Shown here: piece after piece, positions 11,001 through 23,343 of the stretch
How the letters are laid out: each line of letters starts with the position of its first letter
Position numbering within the stretch: position 1 is the stretch's first letter
Source of the DNA: Plumapathes pennacea
Taxonomy: Eukaryota > Cnidaria > Anthozoa > Antipatharia > Myriopathidae
Length of the DNA: 64,000 nucleotides
Direction of reading: 5' to 3'
NCBI GenBank assembly: GCA_964036295.1
Contig: OZ038464.1
Location: forward strand, 22,890,008 to 22,954,007
Position numbers and translations under genes: made by a program
The notes under the pieces: model-generated
Told to the model about the DNA's origin: nothing
Databases searched by the model: none
What the model saw: only the letters and a program-made list of their open reading frames with translations

Positions 11001-13738
11001 ACATAGCTGCTCAGTGATCGTCGAAATTCACCGTTAAACTCTGCGTGTCTTTCACATCAACGACCCCAAGTGCCTTGACTGATCAATCATTCGTGGACTG
11101 ACTTTGCAAATATCTGCACGTACATAGTCATAGCTTGTGATGACGTTAAAGACATCCGTTTGTCTGATCCGTTTTATACGCATATCATTTTGGTCAAAGT
11201 GCTTTATTATTCACTCCAAGCTGTGGTGAAGAATTCAGCCGATATAGCGCGGCCACAGAAGAAGAAAACTGGCACTCCCAGGTGAGAGAGAAAGTGAAGA
11301 GATAAGAAAAACGAATAGAAAAGAAATGGATAGACAGTCTCGCAACAGCTATATTTCCAGTCTTACTTTATTTACAAATGAGGAACTTCGAAAGCGAGGG
11401 GGAAAAGAGGGCTACTGTTTGCATGGCAGCCATGTTGGTTTTCTAAAAACGATACAGTTTTTGAACTAACAGCTTTTATTTCTCAGACGATTGAAATAAC
11501 TTCTTGCACACCAACATGGCAAACTCTCTGTAGACAAACTGATAGGATAAAAAAAACTAGATGCAAAATAAGGAGGGAAGGCTAACAAAAACCACGAACT
11601 CGGAAAAGTAAACCAAACAGAAAACTAAACAGACGGCGAAGTGGCCACCGAACGTTTCCGCAACTAATCTGTCACATTCATGAGTATTGTGTTTCGTAAA
11701 CTGAGATTCCTGTCCGAAGGAATCAAAGTGAAACTGTACTCGAGTCCGATATATAATACTGTTTTCAGAGTTTACGTCCGTCGATCGTGTCTGGGCATGC
11801 ATGAGGTACCAGCTGAAGTTACGATTCAAGGTTGAATTCCTGTAACCATGCCGGAAACAGGTGGGAGTTAAAAGTCTTCGCAGAGCCACAAACTGCGAAC
11901 CGCACGACTGACGCACTAATTAGTAAGACGGAAGCTTTCTGGCAACACTGGAGTGGAAAAAACACGAACTGTTGCCAAACACCTTATTTATTACAATGTG
12001 GCTTAGTTGGAAAACGAAATAATTTACTAAAACCCTTTCATTGTCCTGGGTTTGTATTTTGTCATTCGGTGACGTCTTAATAGGCACAGTAGACTTTGCT
12101 TGTCCAGGACTGCATCGGTTTGGTTCAGCCATGTCGTTCCGCATGTCGCTATCGCAGAAAGACCCAGAAAAGCAGAAGGATGATTGTCGCGTGACTTCAA
12201 ACCGCAAAAAAAAAAAAAAAAAAAAAAAAGATTGCTGCAATTTGATATAGTTATTCTTTGTGATAGGCTAATCCGCAAAAGATTTTATATTTTAAAAGTT
12301 TGCATAACATTTCATGTCTTGAATAGTTGTGAAGAAACACTTGGAAAACAACCCGCTTCGGCATGTGATCGACTGAATGAAAGATCTGGAATTAAAAAAA
12401 AAGAGCAATACATTAATCATCTGCAAGTAATAAGGTCTGGGACGGAAGTGGCATGTTCAATGGGGCTCACATCAAAGTAACCGCACCTGTTTTGAGAGCA
12501 ACGTTTGATGCCTTGATGAGTCAGGCTGACCTGCATGGGAACAGTGTTTTGTTTCACACGCTGAGATCTGCTTTGTTGACTTTCTAGAGAGTTGCGTAAA
12601 TAGAAAATATAACCTACACAAATTCCTGTCATATATATACTGTATATGACGAGGACGTATATTTGGGCAATCGTCGCGGTGGTGCATGGCGCATGTTCCT
12701 GCCGAAAAGCTTCGCACCTCGCGAAGAATTTTCAATTATACGTTGCGGCTTTCGAAATGACCGAAATCGGAAGGCCATCCGATTTCCGAAATTGAAACTG
12801 CCCTACCGGATCACGAGCAGAAACGTAAACAATGCGAGTTGAAGTTCATGTCTATGATGAGAGTATTTATGACGGCACAAAATTCCATCTTTTCCGTGGT
12901 TAAACTTTTCACTTTGTTACCCATATTTATTTCGATAAACATCTTGTTGATTGTCGGTGTAATTGACTGCTGCCAAAGCGAACGCGAGAACCGATTGGTT
13001 AACCTTGTTTAATTTGCGCCAATGAGGAAAATGTAAGACCTGTCATTACCCTTGGATCCTGTGGTGTTGCATACCATACCCCATGGTCGAGTGCAAGATG
13101 ATATGGCTTGCGAGGAGTGTTGATTTTAGAGGTGTTGCGCTACGGTTTCTTGTTATTAGTTTTCTTCGCAAACAGACATACAGTATTATAATCGGAACGG
13201 TCTTTCGTTGGACGACTAAACCGACACCGCAGTTTCAACCCTCTGGCACTTTAAAGCGCACATGTTGATTGTGGACTGATTGCTGCGCAAAGATCGATCC
13301 GCCCGGCGCCCGCCATCCGAAACAATGATGTGGTTTGGAGACCAACCCCTTCGGTATTGACCGCGCTTTTAATTCATTCACCGTCAATGATTTATATGCA
13401 TTCTGTTGTTTTGGTATATGTAAGTGCCCGGTGGTTGTACGTATTCACGCGAACTTCTCTTTATTCTTTAGGCTTCGCTCAAGTGTATCAAACCGCGAGC
13501 GATAACTGCCAGTGACACACGACTCGATTCGGCGGTCACTGAATTACCACGAAACGTCTTCACGGATCATAACTTGGATTTATCGAAAAGACTTTATAGT
13601 GGTATACCTCTTTTTCGGCATACTGTACTTGTGACTTTGTATGAGAATCACGAAAATCAAACGTGGTGCAGCGACGGACGACTGAGACCTTAAAAAAGGG
13701 AGTCAGCCATTGTTAAAGCAAAACACTCTCTGGTCGAC
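8066..13738. other. Intergenic region between ZP gene A and Gli
   Basis: No convincing exon is visible; open frames here lack splice context or recognisable motifs. It holds a probable poly(A) signal for gene A (AATAAA at 8814-8819), a purine-rich stretch at about 8530-8680, a 9-bp-arm hairpin at 8911-8941, an exact GACCACCCA at 9332-9340, a dispersed repeat at 10672-10895 and a poly-A run at about 12206-12229. The 3' part should contain the Gli promoter and perhaps non-coding 5' exons. Confidence 0.5.
10672..10895. repeat. Dispersed repeat with internal ACCCTATTTCAGACCAAAA units, copy 1
   Basis: Five or so degenerate copies of an about 35-bp unit built on CCCTATTTCAGACCAAAAT are followed by ATACCCTTTGGGGT and GGCTCATATATGGGAGTCC. 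The same order recurs at 16616-16885 in a Gli intron. The frame through it reads as a pseudo-protein (repeated Gln/Lys/Pro pieces) and should not be taken as a gene. Confidence 0.6.
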
Positions 13739-16700
13739 ATGGATAGTGTTAAAACAGAGGCAAACTCTTCGAGTCGCGCTCACGATCAAGAAACGCAAAC
13801 CAATTTTGAGCCGAACTCAGAAATTCCCAACGGGACTTTGATGCCTCATCGACCCACTCCACCTGTGGAGAGAAGGGGAGGGATTTCGTTTAGAAATCCG
13901 GCTTCGTGGGGTCGAAGGCACCCTCTTAATCTCCTTAATACATATCCAGATTATTACCCTTATGATGCCCGCTATGCAAGTATGCTACCCCTGCCTCCTG
14001 CAGCCCCTCATGGAAGTGATTATTTTCCCAGCAGAAGCTCTCCCTGGTGTCACTATAACAGTTCTCTGTCACTTCATTCCCCTCGTATGATGTCACATTC
14101 ATCACTGCATCGTTATGGTGGGTACCCACATATGTCCATGGTTCCTCCAGGGATTGCAAGTCCTCACAACCCAATCAGGCACATGGATGTGGACATAGCC
14201 CGTCCCAAACCTGAATGGCCCCCTGGTTACCGGCCTGTGTCCAAACCACCAGTGCCATCAGAGTACCTTGCTGCCATGCACAGAGGAAATAGCTGTGAAT
14301 TTAGTGGGCCTCCCTCCACAGCTACATCCTTGCGGTCTACAGTGCTGGATTTTCCCATGCCACAAAGTTTCCGCAGTCCAAGAGGTTCTGCTCAGTTGAG
14401 CCGTAAGAGGGCACTGTCCAACACCCCATCTTCTGTTGAGTCTATAGACCTAAATGCTTTAATTAGAACCTCTCCGGATTCCCTGTTGGGGTATCTCAAT
14501 GGCATGAGGTCTTCATCTGCAGGATCATTTGGTCATTTGAGTCCAGTTCCATTTTGCACATCACCAGGAACCAGGCCGGGTGTTCCACATCCACACTGTG
14601 ATATACACCCTCCATTTATAACCCCACCTCCTATACCATCCCTAGAATTGCCAACACATCCCCGTGTGAAAGACACTCTCCCAAGCTCTACAACAGAACC
14701 AGACAGTGCCAAAGAGGAGCTTGCCACAAAACTGGGGATCAAGGATGGTAAGTCCCCTCAGGAATCCAGCAGTAAGCTGGAAGCAGACACATCAAAAGAT
14801 GTTGCTATAGATGTGTGTCCACTTGATTCAACTACATCGCCTGGGGCGTCAGATTCAAAGGTACAGTAATTTATACAGAACTGATCTTATGTAGATATTT
14901 TTATTGCCATTCTTGTCTGAGTCAGCAGAGAGATTATAATTTTAACATATGTTCTCTTTCGGTTTTGTTGGGGGGGGGGGGGTACTATACATTATATTTA
15001 TATTATGGAGTTGCATATCACATCAGCTCATTTGATTCTGATTGTTAAGCACTTTTGATTTTTTTCTTGGAATCTGCATGTATGACAGTTTGTAGTTCTC
15101 CTTAAGCCCCAGAAATATATTTGGTCAGAGTTTTGACCGGGCCCACTTGATCAAAGGGCGTGGCCCTGGGGTGGCATGGGGTTGGGAAGGTTTGTAGTTC
15201 TCCTTAACCCCCAGAAATATATTTGGTCAGAGTTTTGACTGGGCCCACTTGATCAAAGGGCGTGGCCCTGGGGTGGCATGGGGTCGGGAAGGTGGGGTGG
15301 AGTTGAGCTTAGTGAACTTATAAGCCCCCTTCAGAACTGAAGAACTGCTCTGTTGAATGAAAGAAGATTCAGCAAAACATGTTCTTGATTGTTGGAAGCA
15401 AGAAATTTCAGTTGTGGGAGATTGATGGGAGTTTGCAGGTGAAGAGGAGATTAGGGTACTCATGCTGGAGTTGGCAGGTCTGGATTAGGGTTTGTGGTTT
15501 TGAAATAAACAAATGCATTTCTTTTCTGAAAGACCGTCCAGGGTGCGTCAGACAATGAAGTAGAGGAAGGAGATGAACAAGACCTTGCCTGCCACTGGAA
15601 GGACTGCAGTGAGTGCACAGAGAATCAGGAAGAATTGGTCAGACATGTCAATGTGGACCACATCAAAAAGGAAAAGAAAGATTTCACATGTTACTGGCAA
15701 GGTTGCTCCAGAGGACAGAAACCCTTCAAAGCACAGTACATGTTGGTAGTACACATGCGGCGACATACGGGAGAGAAGCCTCACAAATGCTCGGTATGCT
15801 TTATGATCGCCAAGAGTTGTGAACAAATAATGATTGTAATTTTTTTTTAATACAAAGTAGATCACATGAGTATGGTAATCTTGGTCATGTAGAAAAATGC
15901 AATTCTATTTTGGCAGGATATTGTCTTGCAAAGTATTGCAGTCTAAAGTTGAATGTTTGTATTTCTTAGTATAAAGATTGCTCTAAAGCCTACTCCAGAC
16001 TAGAGAACCTCAAGACTCATCTGAGATCACACACAGGAGAGAGGCCATATGTGTGCGAGGTGGAAGGCTGCACGAAGGCATTCTCTAATGCATCAGACAG
16101 AGCCAAACATCAGAACAGGACACATTCCTCTGTGGTATGGTATTCAGTGCTCTAACAATGTATACCTGCACTTTTTTCAAAAGTGCCAGGATGTTCGAAG
16201 ATGACCCAACCATTTCCAAAGATTTTCCAAATATTTCCGAAGTTCCAGTTTATAAACACAACTGCACTCCAGTGCGGTTGTGTTTCAAAAATTGGAGAAT
16301 TGGGGAAAGTACCATTATATTATTTACATGGACTTTTCCTCTTACAATGCCATATTTTTCAAATGTGTCAGTTAAGGCAGGTATAGCCTGAATTTTTCAG
16401 CCAGGTATTAGAAGTTTTTGACCCGCAGGCATGAGATTTGCATGAGAGTTGGCAGGTGTGACAATGTAAATATCTGGGAGTGGGGGAGGGGCAGGCTCAA
16501 TAGCAAGCTCACCAAATTTTCAGGCAGGGATCTGGGCTCCACTCAGACAAAGGGTAATCAGCTCTCTGGGGGGAGGAGGGGTGGGGGTAGATTGGTGGGG
16601 AAGGGGACTTCTAAAAATCCTTACCCTATTTCAGACCCAAAAATAAAATATGTATTTCAACCCTATTTTAGACCTGTATCCTAAAATTTCCCCGCTTTTC

Positions 16701-19103
16701 AGACCCATGTACCAAGAATGTTACCCTCTTTCAGACCAAAATATTAAAATAATCAAAATCTACTACCTTACTCCAGACCAACTGACAAAATCTATACCCT
16801 ATTACAGACTAGAATGCTTGAAAACGATACTCTTTGGGGTGGTACAAGCAGACCTGTATGGCTTATGTATGGGAGTTCCCCTCCACTTCCCAGGAGATAT
16901 GTAATTTGATATGCAGACTGTGGCTTGAATTGTCTGATTTTACTGTGTTCATATCATCTTTGTACACAGAAACCATATGTTTGCAAAGTACCCAACTGTC
17001 CCAAGCGATACACTGATCCAAGCTCCCTCAGAAAGCACACAAAAACTGTCCATGGTGAACAAGGAATTAAAAAGGTATGCAACATGTTTTAGCCATTAAT
17101 TTTATCATTACAATGTGGAGAACTTTGCAATTGTTTCTGTATCACTCATGATAAATTTTCTTCTTGAATGACAGAGAAATAAAAAAAGTATTTGTCTGAA
17201 CTGTCATTTTTTGTGGATTCTATTTTAGCTCAAGTCAGAAGGCAGCAAGCCAAGTAATAACCAGGAGAGGAAGCAGCCTGCACCACCAGAAAAGGCCCCA
17301 AATCATCAACTATCAAACACATCACAAAATGCAAACAACCCCATGATTTATGGGCAGTCAGGAGGAAAATCACCTGGAAGAGAATCAGTGAATTCAAGTG
17401 GGGCACATCTCACCCACGGCACTGTCAGCTGCGAGTCAGAACTTGTTTCGTCAAGCTGTGATACAGCATCATTCCCCTTGGATATCCCAGGAAATCAAGA
17501 TACTTTGGGAGGCTTGTCACTGAGTGCAAGTCACCCAACCCTCTCCCCAAGAAGCCCCTCTCCATTCATTAAAAACCTCCCTGACATACTGGAAAGTGAT
17601 TGGGAGCCGGGAAGTGGAGGAAATGTGATGGCAGAGCAAGTTGTGGCTATCAGGCCACAGACACAGAGTGTTACCTTGCCGAAGATTGAAACTTATTCCA
17701 GGGACGTCGCAAAATGGGTCAGTGATGTGCATCGCCGAATGAGTGAAGAAACACGCCGATCAAGTGAGGCAAGCCATCTTTCTGCAGATACAGTTGAGAA
17801 CAATGCAAGCCGACGTTCCAGTGAGAGTGGTTGGGCATCATACAACGACAGCAGGCGTTCAAGTCAGGCAAGCCCTTTTCCACAGAAGAATATTCAACCT
17901 GTGATTGTGCCGCACCCTCCAAATACACATCCATCTCAGTATGGAGTGTCACCACTAGCAAACTGGCCAAATGTGCATCCTCTTGATAGAACTGACACCT
18001 CCTTGCGTCGTGGCAGTGACATCAGCACTGGCAGTTACCTCAGTTCAAATTACAACCGGCCGAGTCGAACCAGTAGTGGCTATGGAAGCCAATCAAATTT
18101 GGCACTGATAAGAGGAAATCAAATCTTCCACAAGTGTTCTCCCCCTGCAAGAAGTCCCGCTCCTATGAGGGGCTGCAACCGACGACAAAGTGACACAGTC
18201 ATCTGTGAAGCTGACAGCTCTAGTGGTTACTTATCAAATGGTGGGAAAAAGGAACTGCGTCGGAGCAGTGAGCCAGCCCGGCACTTAGGCAGCATTTCCC
18301 CACGACACAAGCCTACTGTCAATCAGAGTCTACCTGTGGACAACTTGAATGCATCTGGGTTACAAGAGAGGGAACTAATTTCCAACGACTTTGATCCTGC
18401 TGTAGATCCTGATGAACTAGATGCCTACCTAAGTCCCCAACAACCTGAAGAACTTGACCTCAACTCTGAAGTCCAACCAGCCTCCATGCAGGTTCCCCAG
18501 CAGACACAGAGACTACGGCACTACCCATATGCAGCTGAAGGAAGGCAGTATAACCAGCATCAGCCAAGACTGGAGGCTGCATCACAGACAATCCACCACC
18601 GACCCTCAACCCAAAGGCAGCCCTTACCAAGTGCCCATGTACCCCATCAGCACATGCAGCATCAGGAAATGAGCCCTGTGAGGAATCCAGTCCAGGAGCC
18701 AGTGCAGCCTAGCTTGTGGCACCAACAAGACCAACTTCAACAGAAGCTGTGTTCATATCAGCAGCAGCAGGAGCAGCAGGAAGAGCCTCAGCAACAGCAC
18801 CCTCAGCAGGGCATGTATCCTGAACAAGGCTACATGGATCCTGGCTACAATGTTCAACTTGAGGGCTACAGGGGGAACTCTAGAGATGCCTCACATCCAA
18901 GTTATGAAGAATTAATGGTCAGTGGCATGGGTGCACTCTCCACAGAGAATGACAGAGCTGCTGCACAAGACTTTCTGGGAAATGGGAACATGGTGGTGAG
19001 TGACATGAACTCATTGTTGACATCTTTGCTGGAAGAGGATAAGTATCTAGAGATGAAACAAACTGCATCCAGAGTGTCAGGCAGTGCAATGTCCATATTT
19101 TAA
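13739..19103 (+). CDS. Gli: Gli/Ci-family five-zinc-finger transcription factor
   Basis: Five exons, 13739-14860, 15533-15793, 15970-16134, 16970-17074 and 17229-19103, give 1175 aa with every boundary in phase 0. Exons 2-4 encode the five tandem C2H2 fingers (about residues 392-545) with family hallmarks: [52 protein letters not shown] and [10 protein letters not shown]. The N-terminal part carries [21 protein letters not shown] and SFGHLS (residues 263-268), matching the Gli N-terminal conserved region and its Sufu-binding SYGHL motif. After the fingers, RRxS-type PKA sites recur at residues 720, 727, 746, 760, 811, 869 and 895, as in the Gli processing region. An acidic [14 protein letters not shown] stretch, a Gln-rich stretch, and a C-terminal [17 protein letters not shown] follow. 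Gli factors act in the nucleus as Hedgehog-regulated activators or, after processing, repressors. The exon 2 start could be 15542. Confidence 0.93.
15089..15485. repeat. Dispersed repeat with 100-bp tandem duplication in Gli intron 1
   Basis: A roughly 100-bp block (TTTGTAGTTCTCCTTAA... to GGGGTGGCATGGGGT) occurs twice in tandem with very few differences (about 15089-15188 and 15189-15290). The unit and the following GTTTGCAGGTGAAGAGGAGAT region are related to 24700-25005, where GGGCCCACT, GCGTGGCCCTG and GATGAGGCCCTCATGC recur in the same order. Non-coding dispersed element. Confidence 0.55.
16616..16885. repeat. Dispersed repeat with internal ACCCTATTTCAGACC units, copy 2
   Basis: Same arrangement as 10672-10895: repeated CCCTATTTCAGACC-like units, then ACTCTTTGGGGTGG and GGCTTATGTATGGGAGTTCC. 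It lies in the Gli intron before the finger-5 exon. No function evident. Confidence 0.6.
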
Positions 19104-21536
19104 GTTCAATATAATGGAGACAGTGATCAATATAGTTGACTACTGTATTGTGCCACAAAGAATGTGGGTTCTAGAGTACGAAGAAAGAGTTGTAATATGT
19201 GCTTAGTTGTATTCATTCCTGGGTACAACAGATGTGTAAAATTTGAGATAAGGCCCAGCCTGGTGGAAGATTAAATCAAAATCAAAATCAATAAATCCCA
19301 GATTTATGCAGATGATTTTCAGGTTTGGAGGATGATCGAATGACTGAGTGAGGCAATTGACCATGAGTACCAGTACTGTAATCCTAATAGTAATATTGCT
19401 GACAATATTTTGCTACATTAGATAGATATACAATTTATTTAGCAGCAGTGATTTCACTCAAGCCAAGGAGGCTGATCAGAAACAAACTTCTCCTTTCAAT
19501 AATATTCAGCATTGACTGACTGTGCAATGAAGTAAGGGGAAATTGACAGATGATCTCTTGCTTTGGTTTAGGAGCTAGTTGTTCGAGGAGTTAATGTTAT
19601 AGTAAATAATGTAAGGGTTCATGTAGGTATATGGGGCAGCAAAAGTACTAAAGTCAAGAATACACACATAGGACCTACCCATTTTCAAATAGGCTGGGTG
19701 CTTACAAATTATAGTTATTATTACAGTTCACTTTCTATTACAGAAACTTAAACACATTATGAAAGCATTATCCAAATTTTAATGAAAATCAACTGACCTG
19801 TTTGTCTACTTTGTACTACATACATTTTACAGCTTCAAAGCACAAGCCATAGATTTCACTTTACATGTCATTGCATTTGAGATATTATCTGCCTTGGAGT
19901 GAAACTACATGTATGCAAGTCAACTATGACTTCTCATGATTTAATTTTATCTTATTGAAAAATAAGATATGTGCACATTCTTGTTGTAAATTAGAAATGT
20001 GGGCATACCATGATTAAATAATACTATTGGACACAGTATATTTTACAGTGTGAGCTGGGTTAGATCTTATATACATTAAGGCATTTTAAGGCTTAAAAAG
20101 CTTGGAATCCTTGGTCTGTTAGTACACAGAGTATGCACTAAATACCAATGACAGATTGCTACATGCAACTTCAGATCTTTATAGACAAAACCGTCACTGA
20201 TTATTTTAGAGGTTTAGGTAGGTATCAATATTTAATTTTTACTGCCCACCCTTTCAGGGCCCCCAATCATTACAAAAATTAAGGGCTATATTGTCTACTG
20301 TAAATGCACTGCAAAATCGTACATGTAAATGCCAAGCCCATGCAATGTTATAGTTACTTTCAAATCAAGCTTTTGCAAATATATTATTGAGTACAGCAGC
20401 TATGGAAATAAACTGTTCTAAAATACTCTTTGTCCAATTGATGTGTGTGTACTATAAAACAAGGAAATGCATGACATGTAATTCAATGTAATGTAAAAAT
20501 ATGTATTAGCTCTGACTGCCAGTTAAGGTACACATTGTTTCTAGCATTTGCACATTGTGCCCCCCCCCCCCCCCCCCTTTTTTTATAGACTGTGCATGCT
20601 AATATTATTTTCAATAAGATTGGTCATGATGATCAAGAAGTCATTTATTACTAGTCCAACAGTTTATGCCAGATGACACTGGAATTCTACATTCTGTATG
20701 TCCCTGTGAGTTTATCTGTGTTAGCATATTGAGATAAAGTGTATATAATGTGTCAACCTTAGATTAATGTGGTGTACTGTACTAATGCCATAAGATACTG
20801 ATGTCCTAACATTCACTCTAAGGCAATGCACTGCTGCAGGTTTTTAGTATGACTTCAATCCTTTATTGGTGGAATCCTTGTCAAGTCTTCACACTATATC
20901 CTTTGTTGCAATGTACAGTAATTTCACACTATTTTGCAATATAGTAATTTAATAAATATTGCTTTCACAAGTGGCACACCAACACATCTTCACACATTTG
21001 CTTCATAAAACAGTGCATTTGAATCTATCGTCGAATTTGTTCCTGCTAATTTCTTCCAGATGTATATGTTGTGTTAATAAATAGAGTAACAGAGTACAGT
21101 AAGTTTCTACTCAAACCTTGCCAGCTTATTTCAGGCAACTCAACCTCGTACTCAATCACAGTAGTATTGCTTGGTTATTTTCAATTTGCTTTGTTTTCAA
21201 CTTGCTATTACAGTGTAGTTGATAACTCGATACCTCATAGAGTTCGTGTTCATTGTTTTGTGCTGATCAGATAAGTTATTGCAAGATTTACAATGTAAAA
21301 ATGTTCCTGACCAAGAGTAGGGGTAGCAAAATACTTTACAGTCAATCTTCCGCAGGTCATGATAAGTGCTTGTCTGAGTAAGACTGCACTGTGTAGTTGA
21401 ACATCAAATGAGAATATATCTTGGCTTGTGGATTGACTGCCTTACCACCACCGATGTATGCATTTTAAAAACTTTGTTGCACTCATTCTTTCGTATTAGG
21501 CGGCCGTTTTGACTGTACCTTCCATTCAGTGGTCCA
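19104..21536. other. 3' region of Gli, convergent with the SPMAP1-like gene
   Basis: A 2.4-kb AT-rich stretch without coding exons. Candidate Gli poly(A) signals are AATAAA at 19290-19295 and further copies near 20405, 20949 and 21077. A poly-C run lies at about 20561-20577. The two genes are convergent, so their 3' UTRs may meet or overlap. Confidence 0.55.
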
Positions 21537-23343
21537 TCAAGGAACAAGTGATCGACTGTCAATTTTCCCTGAATGAGGAGACAAGCACAATGGGATAAGG
21601 AAAAGTAATGTCAGTGCTAGCTTTGTCTGAGGAATATCTTGGGTGCATGTAGCCTTTTAATTTTATATGTACATTATATGATACGATATATACAGTACTA
21701 ACAATTGTTGTCATGTTAGTTTTGTGGGCCTGCACTTCTCCTTCAATTCCCCTCTCCACAACCTTGCAGGATACAGTATAGAATCAACAGCTGCCAGACA
21801 TACAAAGTACATAATAATCCTTTCACTCCTGAGTTCAAAATAGCTTAATTATATAGCAAACATATAATGAGTATACTGACCTGCAAACACAGATGGCTGT
21901 TTTCGAAGCCATGGTGTGTTGCGTCTGAACCCAAATGCCCCATTATACCCATTTATGGGACTAATCTTTTCCATAAAAAGATCATGGCCTCCCACTTGTG
22001 AAGTGGAGTGTCCTGAGAAGGCAAGTAAAAAATAATGGTCAAACTAAGCTACTGTAAGTAAAAATACATGGTCCTTTGTTTTCCTTAGGATTGAGGATAC
22101 CAATGATGACTAATTTGAATTTGATTTTTCAAGATTTCTTGCAAAAGAGACTCTTTTGTATGTTGCTTGTTTTGATAAAGAGTGACAAATAGTTTAAAAG
22201 CTGACTTTAGAAACATCGACCAGCACAGATTTATTCATGAGAATCAGTGTATCCACTGGTACATTATATATTTTACTGCTAGTTGCTGAGACAGACTGTT
22301 TTTACAGGGACTAAAGTAATACCAGTACCTGCTCCAGCCGAATTGCGATATGTCAAATATGTGCCCATAAGTCCTCTGTCAAAGAATTTATCCATCTGTT
22401 TTCCCAGTATAGAGTCCCCTGGTGGTTTCTGGAAAGATTAAGTGCAATGCATCAACCATACTGTGGCAGCAAACTGTTTTGGCAGCTTTTGTTTCCATGG
22501 AAACAGAAAAGTAGTCTCCTTTTTGTGGATACCTCACATAATGACATGCATCAGTAATATGTATGTATAGTAGCTTGTTGATCCCATGGTAACATGCATG
22601 GTGAGAAACAAGACATTTTCTTTGAAGAATTCTCGTTCAGCTAAGAAAAATGGTATGAAAAATTTTCTAAATTATATATTTAAGCGAAAAATCCGTTGAC
22701 AGATATAGTTATATTCTGAAATAAAATGCCTAAATATACATGTACGTTATCCCCTCTAATATTCTGTTTGTTTATCGCAATATTTGAACTTAATGGTAGC
22801 GTATCTTCCATTGTTTAAAACAAGACTGTCTTTAGAAACAAATCAAAGGCAAATGAGGGTAACAAATCAATTACATGTAACCTGCGAAAAGTTCTGTCCG
22901 ACTTCTGCATGTGCATGTGCCCAGCGACACGTTTGACAAATGCTTACAACACATGCAGTTTTTGTACCGTGCTTTCACATAGAAAATTCAGTTTACTTCA
23001 TTAGATGTTCTGGCGAATCAAACAGAACTTCTAATTATGTTTATGCGATTAAATACCGAACATGTCGACAACACTGACAGACACTGACCTGCTCTGTTTT
23101 CTTCAGCAAGTTCTTCGTGACTCCCTTTTGGAAATATTCATTGGCATGCTTGTCCTTCTGTGCGTTGTATGGTGGAATGGCAGTGGCCATCTTCGGATTA
23201 GCACGTCCAGAATCGTCCGACAAAGTACTAACTGCCACACAGTCCAACACAAATTCGCGTTCGAGTTTCTTCAGCTCTTCCGGCGATCTCTCTGGTGGTC
23301 CATACTTATTGCAGCGCGCAGACTTCTGCTTCGGTTGAGGCAT
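21537..23343 (-). CDS. SPMAP1: C17orf98/SPMAP1-like sperm/ciliary microtubule-associated protein
   Basis: Four exons on the minus strand, 23343-23089, 22428-22329, 22012-21881 and 21568-21537, give 172 aa with matching phases (0, 1, 1). Recognition rests on motifs I recall from the C17orf98 (SPMAP1) family: FVLDCVAVST, IPPYNAQKDKHANEYF, LLKKTEQ, YRNSAGAGHS, GYNGAFGFRRNTP and SVFAG near the C terminus. The vertebrate protein is a small sperm microtubule-associated protein of unknown biochemical role. There is no signal peptide or TM; the N terminus is Lys/Pro-rich. The ATG at 23343 is chosen because the longer frame upstream begins at GTG and has no other ATG. A perfect RFX X-box lies in intron 1 (22491-22504), which fits a ciliary gene. 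The last exon is very short (10 codons plus stop) and is the least certain part. Confidence 0.75.
22491..22504. promoter_or_regulatory. Perfect palindromic RFX X-box in intron 1 of the SPMAP1-like gene
   Basis: GTTTCCATGGAAAC is an exact inverted-repeat match to the X-box bound by RFX factors (GTTNCCATGGNAAC form) and sits within a 16-bp palindrome (22490-22505). RFX factors drive ciliary and sperm-flagellar genes across animals. Its place inside a presumed axonemal gene makes a functional site plausible. A weaker half-match (GTTGCC, then GGGAAT) lies at about 23438-23451, about 95 bp before the ATG, beside a CACGTG. Confidence 0.5.

Noticed and set aside
10702-11037. Plus-strand frame of 111 codons
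   Set aside because: It reads through the ACCCTATTTCAGACC dispersed repeat, which recurs in a Gli intron in other frames.
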